A stretch of 64,000 bases of DNA from C-114 sp963719285 (lineage in GTDB: Bacteria > Chloroflexota > Limnocylindria > Limnocylindrales > CSP1-4): positions 682,001 through 746,000 of the forward strand of contig CAVRBO010000004.1 in assembly GCA_963719285.1 (NCBI GenBank), in the 5' to 3' direction. The notes under the pieces were generated by a model, which searched no databases, had not been told where the DNA came from, and saw nothing but the letters and a program-made list of their open reading frames with translations. A program made the translations under genes and the position numbers. Positions 43,088 through 51,525 of this stretch are shown in pieces; the first letter of the stretch is position 1; each line of letters starts with the position of its first letter.

Positions 43088-43556
43088 GGGTCCGACCTCG
43101 AAGCCTCGGAGGGACGCCAAGCGTCGGGTGGGCGATCGCTGAGCAGGCATGGCCTGCCGCCGGACGTTCGTCGTGACGGCCGCGAGGTAGCTTCCCTGAC
43201 TCGGCTCGGCGCCTGACCTTGCCGCGGCTCTCATCGAGCCCATGATCGCCGCGTGCGGTTGGGTGGCGACAAGGCGCCAGGTCGGCGCCGGGGCTTCGGG
43301 CTTATCGAGCGGAACGGCCGCCGTTGGCGATGGGGACGATGCGGCTCGGACAGGGCGCGAGACCGATGGGCTTACCGCTGTGGCTTGAGCTCAGGGCAAT
43401 CGTGGGGGCGATTTCGGGTGGCCCCAAGGTCGCGGAGCGCCTTGACCGGCGCCACTGGTCCCAGGTCCGGCCGAAGGTCGCGTTGACGGTTGGGCCGTTA
43501 ATCCCGATAATCTGACTCGGAATTACCAGTGGCCCCAGACCAGCCCGGGAGATCCA
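43088..43556. other. Long intergenic region upstream of the suf cluster
   Basis: No gene is convincing in these 469 bases. They hold a short hairpin, GCAGGC-ATG-GCCTGC (43143-43157), and the suf promoter near the 3' end. The last 60 bases are notably AT-richer than the surroundings (GTTAATCC, GATAATCTG, GGAATTACC). Confidence 0.5.
43483..43511 (+). promoter_or_regulatory. Promoter of the sufB-sufD-Rieske operon
   Basis: TTGACG (43483-43488) and GATAAT (43506-43511) are separated by 17 bases, each one mismatch from the housekeeping consensus. Transcription would start near 43518, about 39 bases before the start codon. TAATCC...GGAATTA flanks the -10 as an imperfect inverted repeat and may be an operator for an iron-sulfur sensor. 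Confidence 0.6.
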
Positions 43557-44972
43557 TTGACCGCCCCCTCGACCAAGACCCGTGACGCCGTTCGCGACCG
43601 ACGCGATGAGTTCGCGTTCCACGACGACATCGTCTACCTGAGCGAGACGAAGCGCGGCCTCACCCGGGACACCGTCGAGGAGATCAGCGCGTTCAAGGAC
43701 GAGCCCGACTGGATGCTCCAGTTCCGGCTCCGCGCGTACGAGCACTTCCTGAGCCGGCCGATGCCCCAGTGGGGCGGCAACCTCCAGGACATCGACCTCG
43801 ACAAGATCGTCTACTACCGCAAGCCGTCCGAGCGCGAAGAGAAGTCGTGGGACGACGTCCCGGAGAAGATCAAGCAGACCTTCGAACGGCTGGGCATCCC
43901 CGAGGCGGAGCGCAAGTTCCTGTCCGGCGTGGGCGCCCAGTACGACTCGGAGGTCGTCTACCACTCGGTCCGCGAGGAGCTGACGAAGATCGGCGTCGTG
44001 TTCATGGGCACCGACCAGGCGCTCAAGGAATACCCCGACATCTTCCGCCGCCACTTCGGGACGGTCGTCCCGCCGGAGGACAACAAGTTCGCCGCACTCA
44101 ACAGCGCGGTCTGGTCGGGCGGCTCGTTCGTCTACGTCCCCAAGGGCGTCGAGGTCCCGCTGCCGCTGCAGGCCTACTTCCGGATCAACGGCGAGAACAC
44201 GGGCCAGTTCGAGCGGACGCTCATCGTGGTCGAGGAAGGCGCGAAAGTCCACTACATCGAGGGCTGCACGGCGCCTATCTACGCCACGGATTCACTCCAC
44301 GCGGCCGTCGTGGAGGTCGTTGCGCTACCGAAATCGAAGGTGCGGTACACGACCATCCAGAATTGGTCGAACGACGTCTACAACCTGGTGACCAAGCGCG
44401 CCCACGCCTACGAGGACTCCCGGGTCGAGTGGATCGACGCGAACACCGGCTCGCGCCTGACCATGAAATACCCGAGCATCTACCTTCGTGGCGAGAATGC
44501 GACCGCCGATATCATCTCGGTCGCGGTCGCCGGACGCGGTCAGCACCAGGATACCGGCGCGAAAGCCATCCATCTGGCGAAAAATACGCGCAGCCGGATC
44601 GTCAGCAAGTCGGTGAGCAAGGACGGCGGCCGGGCCACCTACCGGGGCCATCTCAAGGTCGCGCCGGGCGCGACGGGTGTCGTGGCCAGCGTGCGCTGCG
44701 ACGCGCTCATGCTCGACGATCAGAGCCGGAGCGACACCTACCCGTACATCGACATCCAGGAAGACGACACCACGATGACCCACGAGGCCACCGTGGGCAA
44801 GGTCAGCGCCGACCAGGTCTTCTACCTGATGAGCCGCGGACTCACCGAGAACGAGGCGACGAACCTCATCGTCCAGGGCTTCCTGGAGGTCTTCACCAAG
44901 GAGCTCCCGATGGAATACGCCATCGAGTTCAACCGCCTGGTGAAGCTCGAGATGGAGGGCTCGCTCGGGTGA
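43557..44972 (+). CDS. sufB: Fe-S cluster assembly scaffold SufB
   Basis: A 471-residue protein from TTG 43557, with GGGAG five bases upstream. Family signatures: EKSWDDVPEKIKQTFERLGI, VYHSVREELTKIGVVFM, SGGSFVYVPKGVEVPLPLQA, YIEGCTAPIYATDSLHAAVV, NWSNDVYNLVTKRA and LDDQSRSDTYPYIDI. SufB forms the SufBC2D scaffold on which [4Fe-4S] clusters are built. The usual ATPase gene sufC is not adjacent. Confidence 0.95.
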   Translation: MTAPSTKTRDAVRDRRDEFAFHDDIVYLSETKRGLTRDTVEEISAFKDEPDWMLQFRLRAYEHFLSRPMPQWGGNLQDIDLDKIVYYRKPSEREEKSWDDVPEKIKQTFERLGIPEAERKFLSGVGAQYDSEVVYHSVREELTKIGVVFMGTDQALKEYPDIFRRHFGTVVPPEDNKFAALNSAVWSGGSFVYVPKGVEVPLPLQAYFRINGENTGQFERTLIVVEEGAKVHYIEGCTAPIYATDSLHAAVVEVVALPKSKVRYTTIQNWSNDVYNLVTKRAHAYEDSRVEWIDANTGSRLTMKYPSIYLRGENATADIISVAVAGRGQHQDTGAKAIHLAKNTRSRIVSKSVSKDGGRATYRGHLKVAPGATGVVASVRCDALMLDDQSRSDTYPYIDIQEDDTTMTHEATVGKVSADQVFYLMSRGLTENEATNLIVQGFLEVFTKELPMEYAIEFNRLVKLEMEGSLG

Positions 44973-46426
44973 CCGCGCCCGTCACGGACGGGGCGGCGGA
45001 GTCCACACCGGCCAGTCGCTCCCGGCCGGCCCGCCGGGGTCCGGCCGAGCTCCCGTTCACGTTCCCCGACGTGGGCCTCGCCCAAGCACTCGGGACCGAG
45101 CGGTCCGAGCCGGACTGGCTGCGCGCGGAGCGCATCGCCGCAGCCGAGGCCTACGAGGCGTTGCCGCTCGAGAAGAACCAGCTCTACACGACCTACGTCG
45201 ACCTGCGGGCCGCCGACCTCTTCGCCGCCTCGTCCTACATCCGGACGGCCGTTGCGCCCGATGCCGCCACCGGATCGCCGCCCGAGGGCGTGTCCGCGAT
45301 CATCGAGCTGCGCGAGGACGCCGTGGCGACGCTCGCGCTCTCCGCCGGGGCCGCCGCGGCCGGCGTGACGCTCGAGACCTTCGGGGCCGCGCTCGCGCGC
45401 GATCCCGACGGCCTGCGCGCCGACCTCGAGGATGGGACCGCCCTGCCGGCCGACGACAAGCTCGCCCAGCTGTCGAGGGGCTTCTGGAGCCAGGGCGTCA
45501 GACTCGTCGTCCCGGACGGGGTCCGGCTCGCCCACCCGGTCATCGTCCGCTGGGCCGCCGGTGTCCCGGATCGCGCCCTCGTCACGCGGACCATCGTCCG
45601 CCTCGGCGCCGGGGCGGAAGCCGATCTCGTCGAGGAACTCGTCGCGTCCGGCCCACCGATCGAGTGCGCCGCCGGCGAGCCGGTCCCCCAGAGCCTGTTC
45701 ACCGGGACCCTCGAGGTCACCCTCGGCGCCCATGCCCGGCTGGCGGTCGCGAGCATCCAGGACCTGCCCGCCGGCGTGACCGTCTTCCAGCATCGCGACG
45801 CCGTCATCGGCGAGGGGGCGGACCTGCACTGGGCCCTCGCCCAGCTCGGTGGCCGGATCGTCCGCAGCCGGGTCGACAACCGGCTCGACGGCGACCGGAG
45901 TTCGGTCGAGCAAGTCGAGATCGTGTTCGGGACCGAGGATCAGGTCGTCGACCTCACCTCGTACACCCGCCACCGCGGGCGCGACACGACCGGCAACCTG
46001 CTCTCCAAGGGCGTCCTGATGGACAAGGCCCGGAGCTACATGAAGGGCCTCATCTCGATCGACAAGCCAGCCGTGGGCACCGATAGCTACCTCGGCGAGT
46101 TCGGGATGAACCTGTCGCGTCTCGCCCGCGCGGTCGCGATCCCGAGCCTCGAGATCGACCAACCGGACTGCCGACGGGCGGCCCACTCCTCGTCCGTCGG
46201 GCCGATCGACGAGACCCAGCTCTTCTATCTCGAGAGCCGGGGCATCCCGCCCGATCAGGCGCGCAAGTTCATCGTCCTCGGATTCCTCGAGCCGGTCGTC
46301 GCGCGGGTGCCGCTCGCGGACGCCCAGGATCGCCTGCGCGGGCTGCTCGAGGACAAGTGGGCAGCTTCGTCGCACGGGTCCGCCACCGGGCCCGACTCCG
46401 GCGCGGGGTCGGTCCCCGCCGCGTGA
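44969..46426 (+). CDS. sufD: Fe-S cluster assembly protein SufD
   Basis: A 485-residue SufD, GTG 44969 overlapping the sufB stop (GTGA). The conserved beta-helix region includes FWSQGVRLVVPDGVRLAHPV, TSYTRHRGRDTTGNLLSKGV, DKARSYMKGLISIDKPAVGT and DETQLFYLESRGIPPDQARK. The N-terminal 30 residues are Ser/Pro/Arg-rich. It partners SufB in the scaffold. Confidence 0.92.
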   Translation: MTAPVTDGAAESTPASRSRPARRGPAELPFTFPDVGLAQALGTERSEPDWLRAERIAAAEAYEALPLEKNQLYTTYVDLRAADLFAASSYIRTAVAPDAATGSPPEGVSAIIELREDAVATLALSAGAAAAGVTLETFGAALARDPDGLRADLEDGTALPADDKLAQLSRGFWSQGVRLVVPDGVRLAHPVIVRWAAGVPDRALVTRTIVRLGAGAEADLVEELVASGPPIECAAGEPVPQSLFTGTLEVTLGAHARLAVASIQDLPAGVTVFQHRDAVIGEGADLHWALAQLGGRIVRSRVDNRLDGDRSSVEQVEIVFGTEDQVVDLTSYTRHRGRDTTGNLLSKGVLMDKARSYMKGLISIDKPAVGTDSYLGEFGMNLSRLARAVAIPSLEIDQPDCRRAAHSSSVGPIDETQLFYLESRGIPPDQARKFIVLGFLEPVVARVPLADAQDRLRGLLEDKWAASSHGSATGPDSGAGSVPAA

Positions 46427-46758
46427 GGCGGGTCGACCTGCTGGGCCTCGACGAGGTCCCGGATGGCACGATGAAGATGGCCTGGGTGGACGGCACGGAC
46501 ATGGTCCTCGTGGTCAATGCCGAGGGCCGCATCGGGGCATACCAGGGGATCTGCAGCCACGAGTATTTCGAGCTCGACAAGGGCTTCCTCACGGCCGGAT
46601 CGCTCACCTGCGCCCTGCATCTGTCGCGCTTCGACCTGGCGACCGGCGACGCCCTGGACCCGCCGGCCGAGCTGCCGCTGATGATGTACGAGGTGATCGT
46701 CGAGGACGGCCGGATCCTCATCGACATCCCCGACGGCCCGCTTCCCGTCAACGAGTGA
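46423..46758 (+). CDS. Rieske-type [2Fe-2S] ferredoxin
   Basis: A 111-residue protein from GTG 46423, overlapping the sufD stop. The ligands are C-x-H in GICSHEYFELDKGF and C-x2-H in SLTCALHLSRFDLATG. It resembles the ferredoxin component of non-heme ring-hydroxylating dioxygenases and the small Rieske proteins often encoded in suf operons. It may supply electrons for cluster assembly or simply be an early client. Confidence 0.88.
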   Translation: MRRVDLLGLDEVPDGTMKMAWVDGTDMVLVVNAEGRIGAYQGICSHEYFELDKGFLTAGSLTCALHLSRFDLATGDALDPPAELPLMMYEVIVEDGRILIDIPDGPLPVNE

Positions 46759-46833
46759 CCGCCCGATGGCGCGAAACGGCGGCCCTGGCGGTGCTACGGT
46801 CGGCCGGGCAGTGAGATCCGCAGGAGTCCGACG

Positions 46834-47574
46834 ATGACGCGCCCGCAGGACCTGGGCGTCCAGCTCTACGCCGTCCGGGAGGCGCTCGCCGCCGACATGC
46901 CCGGGACCATCGCCCGATTGGCCGACATCGGCTTCGGCTACGTCGAACCGTTCGACCTGCTGTCCGATCCCGCCGCGTTGGCGGCGGCCCTCGTGCGTCA
47001 CGACCTGCGGGCGGCCACGGCGCATGCCCGGATCAACGGGCCGGACGCGCTCGAGCTGTGCGAGGCCGCGACCTCGCTCGGGATCGCGACGCTCATCGTC
47101 CCGTGGCTCGAACCCGAGCGCTTCGCCAGCCGCGCGACCGTCCGGGGCGTCGCCAACGAGCTGAACCGCACCGCCGCGGAGGTGGCCGCGCACGGGATCG
47201 CGGTCGGTTACCACAACCACTGGTTCGAGCTCGAGGCGGTCTTCGACGGCCGAACGGCCCTCGAGTGGCTGGCCGACGACCTGGACGACGGGATCGTGCT
47301 CGAGCTCGACACGTACTGGGCCGCGGTCGGCGGCCAGGACGTACCCGCACTCCTCCGCCGGCTCGGCGACCGGGTCCGCTTCGTGCACCTCAAGGATGGC
47401 CGGGTCGTGCCGCGCGAACCGCACCTCGCGCTCGGCCGGGGGGTCATGCCGGTCCCGGCGATCCTCGGGGCGGCCACGTCGTGCGAGCTCGCGGTCGTGG
47501 AGCTGGATACGTTCGACGGCGACATGTTCGGCGCCCTGGCCGACAGCGTCGCGTACCTGACCGGACTGCCGTGA
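46834..47574 (+). CDS. Sugar phosphate isomerase/epimerase-like TIM barrel (AP endonuclease 2 superfamily)
   Basis: A 246-residue protein beginning PQDLGVQLYAVREALAAD. It has IGFGYVEPFDL, VGYHNHWFELEAVFDG, VLELDTYWAAVGGQDVPAL and VRFVHLKDG, with the E, D, H and E metal ligands of the xylose-isomerase-like barrel. GCAGGAG precedes the ATG. It overlaps the downstream oxidoreductase gene (GTGA). The two probably act on one inositol-, glucoside- or keto-sugar-type substrate. Confidence 0.85.
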   Translation: MTRPQDLGVQLYAVREALAADMPGTIARLADIGFGYVEPFDLLSDPAALAAALVRHDLRAATAHARINGPDALELCEAATSLGIATLIVPWLEPERFASRATVRGVANELNRTAAEVAAHGIAVGYHNHWFELEAVFDGRTALEWLADDLDDGIVLELDTYWAAVGGQDVPALLRRLGDRVRFVHLKDGRVVPREPHLALGRGVMPVPAILGAATSCELAVVELDTFDGDMFGALADSVAYLTGLP

Positions 47575-48677
47575 CCGCGCCACGGGGACCGGTGGGCATC
47601 GGGGTGGTGGGCTGCGGGAACATCTCCGACGAGTATCTGACGACGATGGGCGCGTTCCCCGACCTCCGGATCGTCGGCCTCGCCGATCTGGACCTCTCAC
47701 GCGCGGCGGCCCGGGCCGCGACGTACGACATCGGCTTCTCGGGCACCACGGCCGAACTCCTCGCCCGGGACGATGTCGAGCTGGTCGTGAACCTGACTGT
47801 CCCGTCCGTCCACGCGCAGGTGACCCTCGAGGGCATCGCCGCGGGCAAGCACGTCTGGAGCGAGAAACCGATCGCCACGGACCGCGACGCGGGGCGGGAG
47901 CTGCTCGCCGCGGCGTCGGCTGCCGGCGTGACTCTCGGCGTGGCCCCGGACACGGTCCTGGGACCCGGCGTCCAGACCGCGCGGCGGCGGATCGAGGCGG
48001 GCGAGATCGGCACGCCGTTGGCGGCGCTCGCCATCATGCAGAACCCCGGCCCCGACCTGTGGCATCCGAATCCGGCATTCCTGTACGCGGCCGGCGCGGG
48101 TCCGCTGTTCGACCTGGGCCCGTACTACCTCACGGCGCTCGTGCACCTGCTCGGGTCCTTCGTCCGGGTCAGCGCGCTCGGGACGCGGGCGCGCGACAGC
48201 CGCGTCATCAGGAACGGCCCGCGGGCGGGCACCGCCTTCCCGGTCGAGGTCCCCACCCACGTCGCGGTCCTCGCGGAGTTCGAGTCCGGAGCGACGGCGA
48301 CGATCGTCCTGAGCTTCGAATCGCCGTTGAGACGCAGTCTCATCGAGATCACCGGGTCTGAGGCGACGCTCCAGGTGCCCGACCCGAACGAGTTCAGCGG
48401 CGACATCGTCGTCAGCCGGCCGGCGGACGAGGAACCCGTGACGACGCCGACCGACGACGTGGCCTACGGGCGCGGGATCGGTGTCCTCGACATGGCCCGT
48501 GCGATCCGTGCCGGCGGACGGCCCAGGGCATCGGGCGAGCTCGGCCTCCACGTCCTGGACGTGATGGTCGCCATCGAGCGCTCGGCCGCGTCGGATCTCG
48601 CCTGCGCCGTGGACAGCCGGGTCGAGCGCCCGCCGGTCGCGCCACCGGACTGGGCGGCCACCGAACGGACGCTCTGA
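47571..48677 (+). CDS. Gfo/Idh/MocA-family NAD(P)-dependent oxidoreductase
   Basis: A 368-residue protein from GTG 47571. The N-terminal Rossmann fold starts VGIGVVGCGNISDEYLTTMG. The catalytic EKP motif is present in HVWSEKPIATDRDAG, and AGAGPLFDLGPYYLTALVHL lies in the C-terminal substrate domain. It is translationally coupled to the isomerase gene and is probably a sugar or inositol dehydrogenase. Confidence 0.87.
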   Translation: MTAPRGPVGIGVVGCGNISDEYLTTMGAFPDLRIVGLADLDLSRAAARAATYDIGFSGTTAELLARDDVELVVNLTVPSVHAQVTLEGIAAGKHVWSEKPIATDRDAGRELLAAASAAGVTLGVAPDTVLGPGVQTARRRIEAGEIGTPLAALAIMQNPGPDLWHPNPAFLYAAGAGPLFDLGPYYLTALVHLLGSFVRVSALGTRARDSRVIRNGPRAGTAFPVEVPTHVAVLAEFESGATATIVLSFESPLRRSLIEITGSEATLQVPDPNEFSGDIVVSRPADEEPVTTPTDDVAYGRGIGVLDMARAIRAGGRPRASGELGLHVLDVMVAIERSAASDLACAVDSRVERPPVAPPDWAATERTL

Positions 48678-48679
48678 CG

Positions 48680-49192
48680 ATGCCTGGCCTCCGGCTGGCC
48701 GTCATGGCCCCGCTCCTCGCGCTCCTCGCCGGGTTTGCCGGCTGCGGCGGGCCTGCGGCGACCACTCCCCCGGGCATGACCTCGTCGATCAACGCCTGGG
48801 CAGGGATCGGCCTGGCCTGCGTCGGTCCGGCATCGTCGGACGACCCGGACGGGCTGCTCAAGTGGAACTGCTCGGGCACCCTCCATGGGATCGCGGTCGT
48901 CGCGGCGATGGACGGCGACGCGCGGGGCCTGTTCCTCGCCTCCGTCAGCGTCCCGTCGGCGACCGACGGCGCCACCACCGTCGCCGTGTTCTCGGACGTG
49001 GCCGACGCGACGACCGCCTACGCGGCCGTGGCTCCCCAGATCCACGCCTGGCTCGCGACCTGGAACGGGGACGTGGCGGGCACCACGATCGGGCCGGCCT
49101 CGCTGGCGATCGCCACCGATGCGGGCAGTCCGCCGACCACGACCCTCTACCTGACGGGGCCTCGCAAGAACGTGAGCGATCCGCTGCCATGA
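48680..49192 (+). CDS. Hypothetical lipoprotein
   Basis: A 170-residue lipoprotein with signal VMAPLLALLAGFAGC, lipobox cysteine near residue 22, and an exported domain of no recognised family (two further Cys residues, ACVGPASSDD and WNCSGTLHG, could form a disulfide). It begins two bases after the dehydrogenase stop and overlaps the next gene by four bases. Confidence 0.65.
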   Translation: MPGLRLAVMAPLLALLAGFAGCGGPAATTPPGMTSSINAWAGIGLACVGPASSDDPDGLLKWNCSGTLHGIAVVAAMDGDARGLFLASVSVPSATDGATTVAVFSDVADATTAYAAVAPQIHAWLATWNGDVAGTTIGPASLAIATDAGSPPTTTLYLTGPRKNVSDPLP

Positions 49193-50517
49193 ACGTGAAG
49201 CGGTCAAGGCTCCCGAGCGAAGGCGCCGGGGTGACCCGGGGCACGCCGGTCGGCACACCGCCCGGACCCCCGAGCGACGGCGCCGGGGTGACCCCGCGCA
49301 CGGAGACCGATCTGCGGATCGACCCGGATCTCGCGCTCGTGCTGCGCCACGCGCCGATCGTCTGGTTCGACGACGCGGAACCGTTCCTGCCGCAGGCGGT
49401 CGGGTATGCCGTCCTTCGTGAGCCGGGCCATTCGCCCACCTTCGAGCGCTTCCTCCATCTCGAGCTGCCCGGCGGGCGGAGGGCGGCGGCCGTCATCGAG
49501 TACGCCCTCTGGACCGACTGGGACATCCAGCACCTGTACGAGCTGGAGCACGTCTGGGCCTATGTCGACGACGCGGGTCGGCTCCTCCACGCCGAAGCCA
49601 GCTGGCACGGTGAGTGGGCGCCGCTCGTGGAGGGCGGTCGCCTGTCGGCGCAGGACGAGCGTCCGGTCGCCTATGCCCAGCCTGGCAAGCACGCGATGGC
49701 CCCGGACCCGCGCGCGTTCACCTCGATCGATGCCTACCGGTTGCTGGTTGCCCAAGAAGGCCGGCCGCAGCGCGACAGCGGTCTCCATATCGGCCCCACG
49801 ATGCGTGGCCGACTGCGGCGGACCGTCCGGGGCGACGCGCTCGCCCGCGCCTATCTCAACCGCCACGCGTTCGAGCCGACGTTCCGGTTCGGCCGCCTGT
49901 GGGACGCCCGGACGGCGCCGTTCGAGCCGGCCGCGGCCCTCATGGACGGGATCCCGGCCCGGATCCGGACCGTCCTCCGCAGGCTTGCCGCCGAGCGGGC
50001 CAGGCGGAACATCTGGGCGATCCTGTTCGACCTGGGCGACACGCTCATGATCGAAACGAGCGAGGTCAAGGACGCGACCGACCGGACGCTTCGGGCGGAG
50101 TTCTATCCCGGCGCCGCGGAGCTCGTCTGGGCGGTCAAGCGGCAGGGCTACCTCGTGGGGCTGGTGGCCGACGCCTGGGACACGACCGTCCGCAACGCCC
50201 TTCGCCAGCACGGGATCGAGGACGCGTTCGACGTGCTGGCGGTCTCGGAGTCCGTGGGGGTCGAGAAGCCGGATCCCCGGATCTTCCGCCATGCCCTCGC
50301 CGGCATGGGCCTCCGACCGTCCGAGGGTGCGCACGTGGCGATGGTCGGCAATCGTCTCAAGCGAGACATCCGCGGTGCCAACGGCCTCGGGCTCGTCAGC
50401 GTCTGGATGCACCACAACGATCGCTACGAGACGGCGCCTGCGGACGACCTGGAGCGGCCGAGGCACACCGTCCGCTCGCACGCCGAGCTGGGCGCGCTGC
50501 TCCGCGAACTCGGTTGA
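49189..50517 (+). CDS. Two-domain protein: Vps62-like N-terminal domain and HAD hydrolase C-terminal domain
   Basis: A 442-residue fusion. After a 40-residue low-complexity leader, residues ~45-260 resemble Vps62/DUF946-type domains (HAPIVWFDDAEPFLPQAVGY, TDWDIQHLYELEHVWAYVDD, GKHAMAPDP). From residue ~275 a HAD phosphatase follows: motif I FDLGDTL with D281 and D284, motif III SVGVEKPDPRIF, and motif IV AMVGNRLKRDIRGANGLG, where N replaces the first acidic residue. The low-complexity leader consists of two copies of a dispersed repeat. Substrate unknown. The stop is followed by 234 bases without a gene. Confidence 0.7.
   Translation: MNVKRSRLPSEGAGVTRGTPVGTPPGPPSDGAGVTPRTETDLRIDPDLALVLRHAPIVWFDDAEPFLPQAVGYAVLREPGHSPTFERFLHLELPGGRRAAAVIEYALWTDWDIQHLYELEHVWAYVDDAGRLLHAEASWHGEWAPLVEGGRLSAQDERPVAYAQPGKHAMAPDPRAFTSIDAYRLLVAQEGRPQRDSGLHIGPTMRGRLRRTVRGDALARAYLNRHAFEPTFRFGRLWDARTAPFEPAAALMDGIPARIRTVLRRLAAERARRNIWAILFDLGDTLMIETSEVKDATDRTLRAEFYPGAAELVWAVKRQGYLVGLVADAWDTTVRNALRQHGIEDAFDVLAVSESVGVEKPDPRIFRHALAGMGLRPSEGAHVAMVGNRLKRDIRGANGLGLVSVWMHHNDRYETAPADDLERPRHTVRSHAELGALLRELG
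49208..49301. repeat. Dispersed repeat, copies C and D, in the leader of the Vps62-HAD gene
   Basis: Two tandem copies (about 49208-49244 and 49264-49301) share the core CGAGCGAMGGCGCCGGGGTG with ACC following. They are reverse-complement relatives of the elements at 24767 and 51427. They encode the PSEGAGVT and PSDGAGVT peptides of the protein's N-terminus. Confidence 0.65.
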
Positions 50518-50751
50518 CGCTGGGCCGGGGAGACCCTCCCTGTCGATGGGCCGGCCTCCTGGCACGCTCAGCGCGCCGACGGGCGAACGAGCGACCGATA
50601 GCCGGTCTACACCCTCGGGACGGCACGCCCAGCGAGCGAACCAGCGGCCGATCGCCCTATCCGGGGTCGCCGCCCTCGCGTCGGCAGGCCGAGCGAGCAG
50701 CGGCACGGTCGCGGTGCCGGAACGGTGCGCCGGGCCACGCCGGCGCCCTGG

Positions 50752-51066
50752 TCACGCGTCGGGCGAGATCGGCTCCAGGTCGATCGTCCGGACCTGGCGC
50801 GTTCGGCCGGCCTCGGTCCGCACGAGGGCGCTTGGGATCACGTTGCCGGCGAAGCGGACGATGACCGCCGCCTCGCCCGAATAGAGCCCGGTCCCCACGA
50901 TCCGCACCCGACCGCCGACCGCGAGACCGGTCCGGCCCGCGCCGGCCGTGGTGTCGATGGCGGTACTGGTCCGCACGTAGTTCGGGTTCGGGCCGGCGTC
51001 CGCGGGCGCCGGGTGCTTGGATGTCTTCGCGACCGGGTAGGTCACCTTGCGCTTGCGCGGGGGCAT
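50752..51066 (-). CDS. Hypothetical basic small protein
   Basis: A 104-residue protein. The N-terminus is basic (PPRKRKVTYPVAKTSKH). The C-terminal 50 residues look like a small beta-barrel: GGRVRIVGTGLYSGEAAVIV and VRTEAGRTRQVRTIDLEPI, reminiscent of KOW/SH3-type folds. No family recognised. It begins directly after the stop of the upstream gene (TAG-ATG). Confidence 0.55.
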   Translation of the reverse strand: MPPRKRKVTYPVAKTSKHPAPADAGPNPNYVRTSTAIDTTAGAGRTGLAVGGRVRIVGTGLYSGEAAVIVRFAGNVIPSALVRTEAGRTRQVRTIDLEPISPDA

Positions 51067-51324
51067 CTACCCGCCCCGCCGCGGTCGTTCGGTCGTCTTC
51101 GGCGGCTTGGGCTCGTGGCCCGGTCGCGGAGGACGCGGAGCCGTGCCCGGTGCCATGTCCGGCCGGCGTACCTCGGGTCCGCGGGCGAGGGCCGCCTCGA
51201 CTTCCATCGCGAACGCCTTCGCCGTCGCCGGCGGAACACTGCCTGCCCATGCGGTCTCGATCTCGCGGACCCGCTGGGTCTCCTCGGCGCGCCGCTCGCG
51301 CTCTCGCTTCGAGTGCTTCGTCAT
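51067..51324 (-). CDS. Hypothetical charged small protein
   Basis: An 85-residue protein, highly charged (KHSKRERERRAEETQRVREI) with a Pro-rich basic tail. It probably forms a helix and a disordered tail. It is immediately upstream of, and co-transcribed with, the basic small protein gene. No family recognised. Confidence 0.5.
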   Translation of the reverse strand: MTKHSKRERERRAEETQRVREIETAWAGSVPPATAKAFAMEVEAALARGPEVRRPDMAPGTAPRPPRPGHEPKPPKTTERPRRGG

Positions 51325-51426
51325 CCGTACCTCATCCGGGTGCGCCGACAGGGCGGCGACGTTCCCCGCCGAGATTGTACGCCCGACCAGTGGCCCTGCC
51401 GTTCGACAAGGGGGGACGGAGCTTCC

Positions 51427-51473
51427 GTGCGCCGGGTCACCCCGGCGCCTCCGCCCGGGAGTCCTGCTCGCGG
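51427..51473. repeat. Dispersed repeat, copy B, intergenic
   Basis: A 47-base element beginning GTGCGCCGGGTCACCCCGG, 43/47 identical to 24767-24813. It lies between the charged small protein gene and the penicillin acylase gene, in a 201-base gap with no other feature. Confidence 0.75.
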
Positions 51474-51525
51474 GGTTCGCCGGCGAAGATGGACGGCCAT
51501 CACTCCTTCGCCCGCCGGCCGTCGC

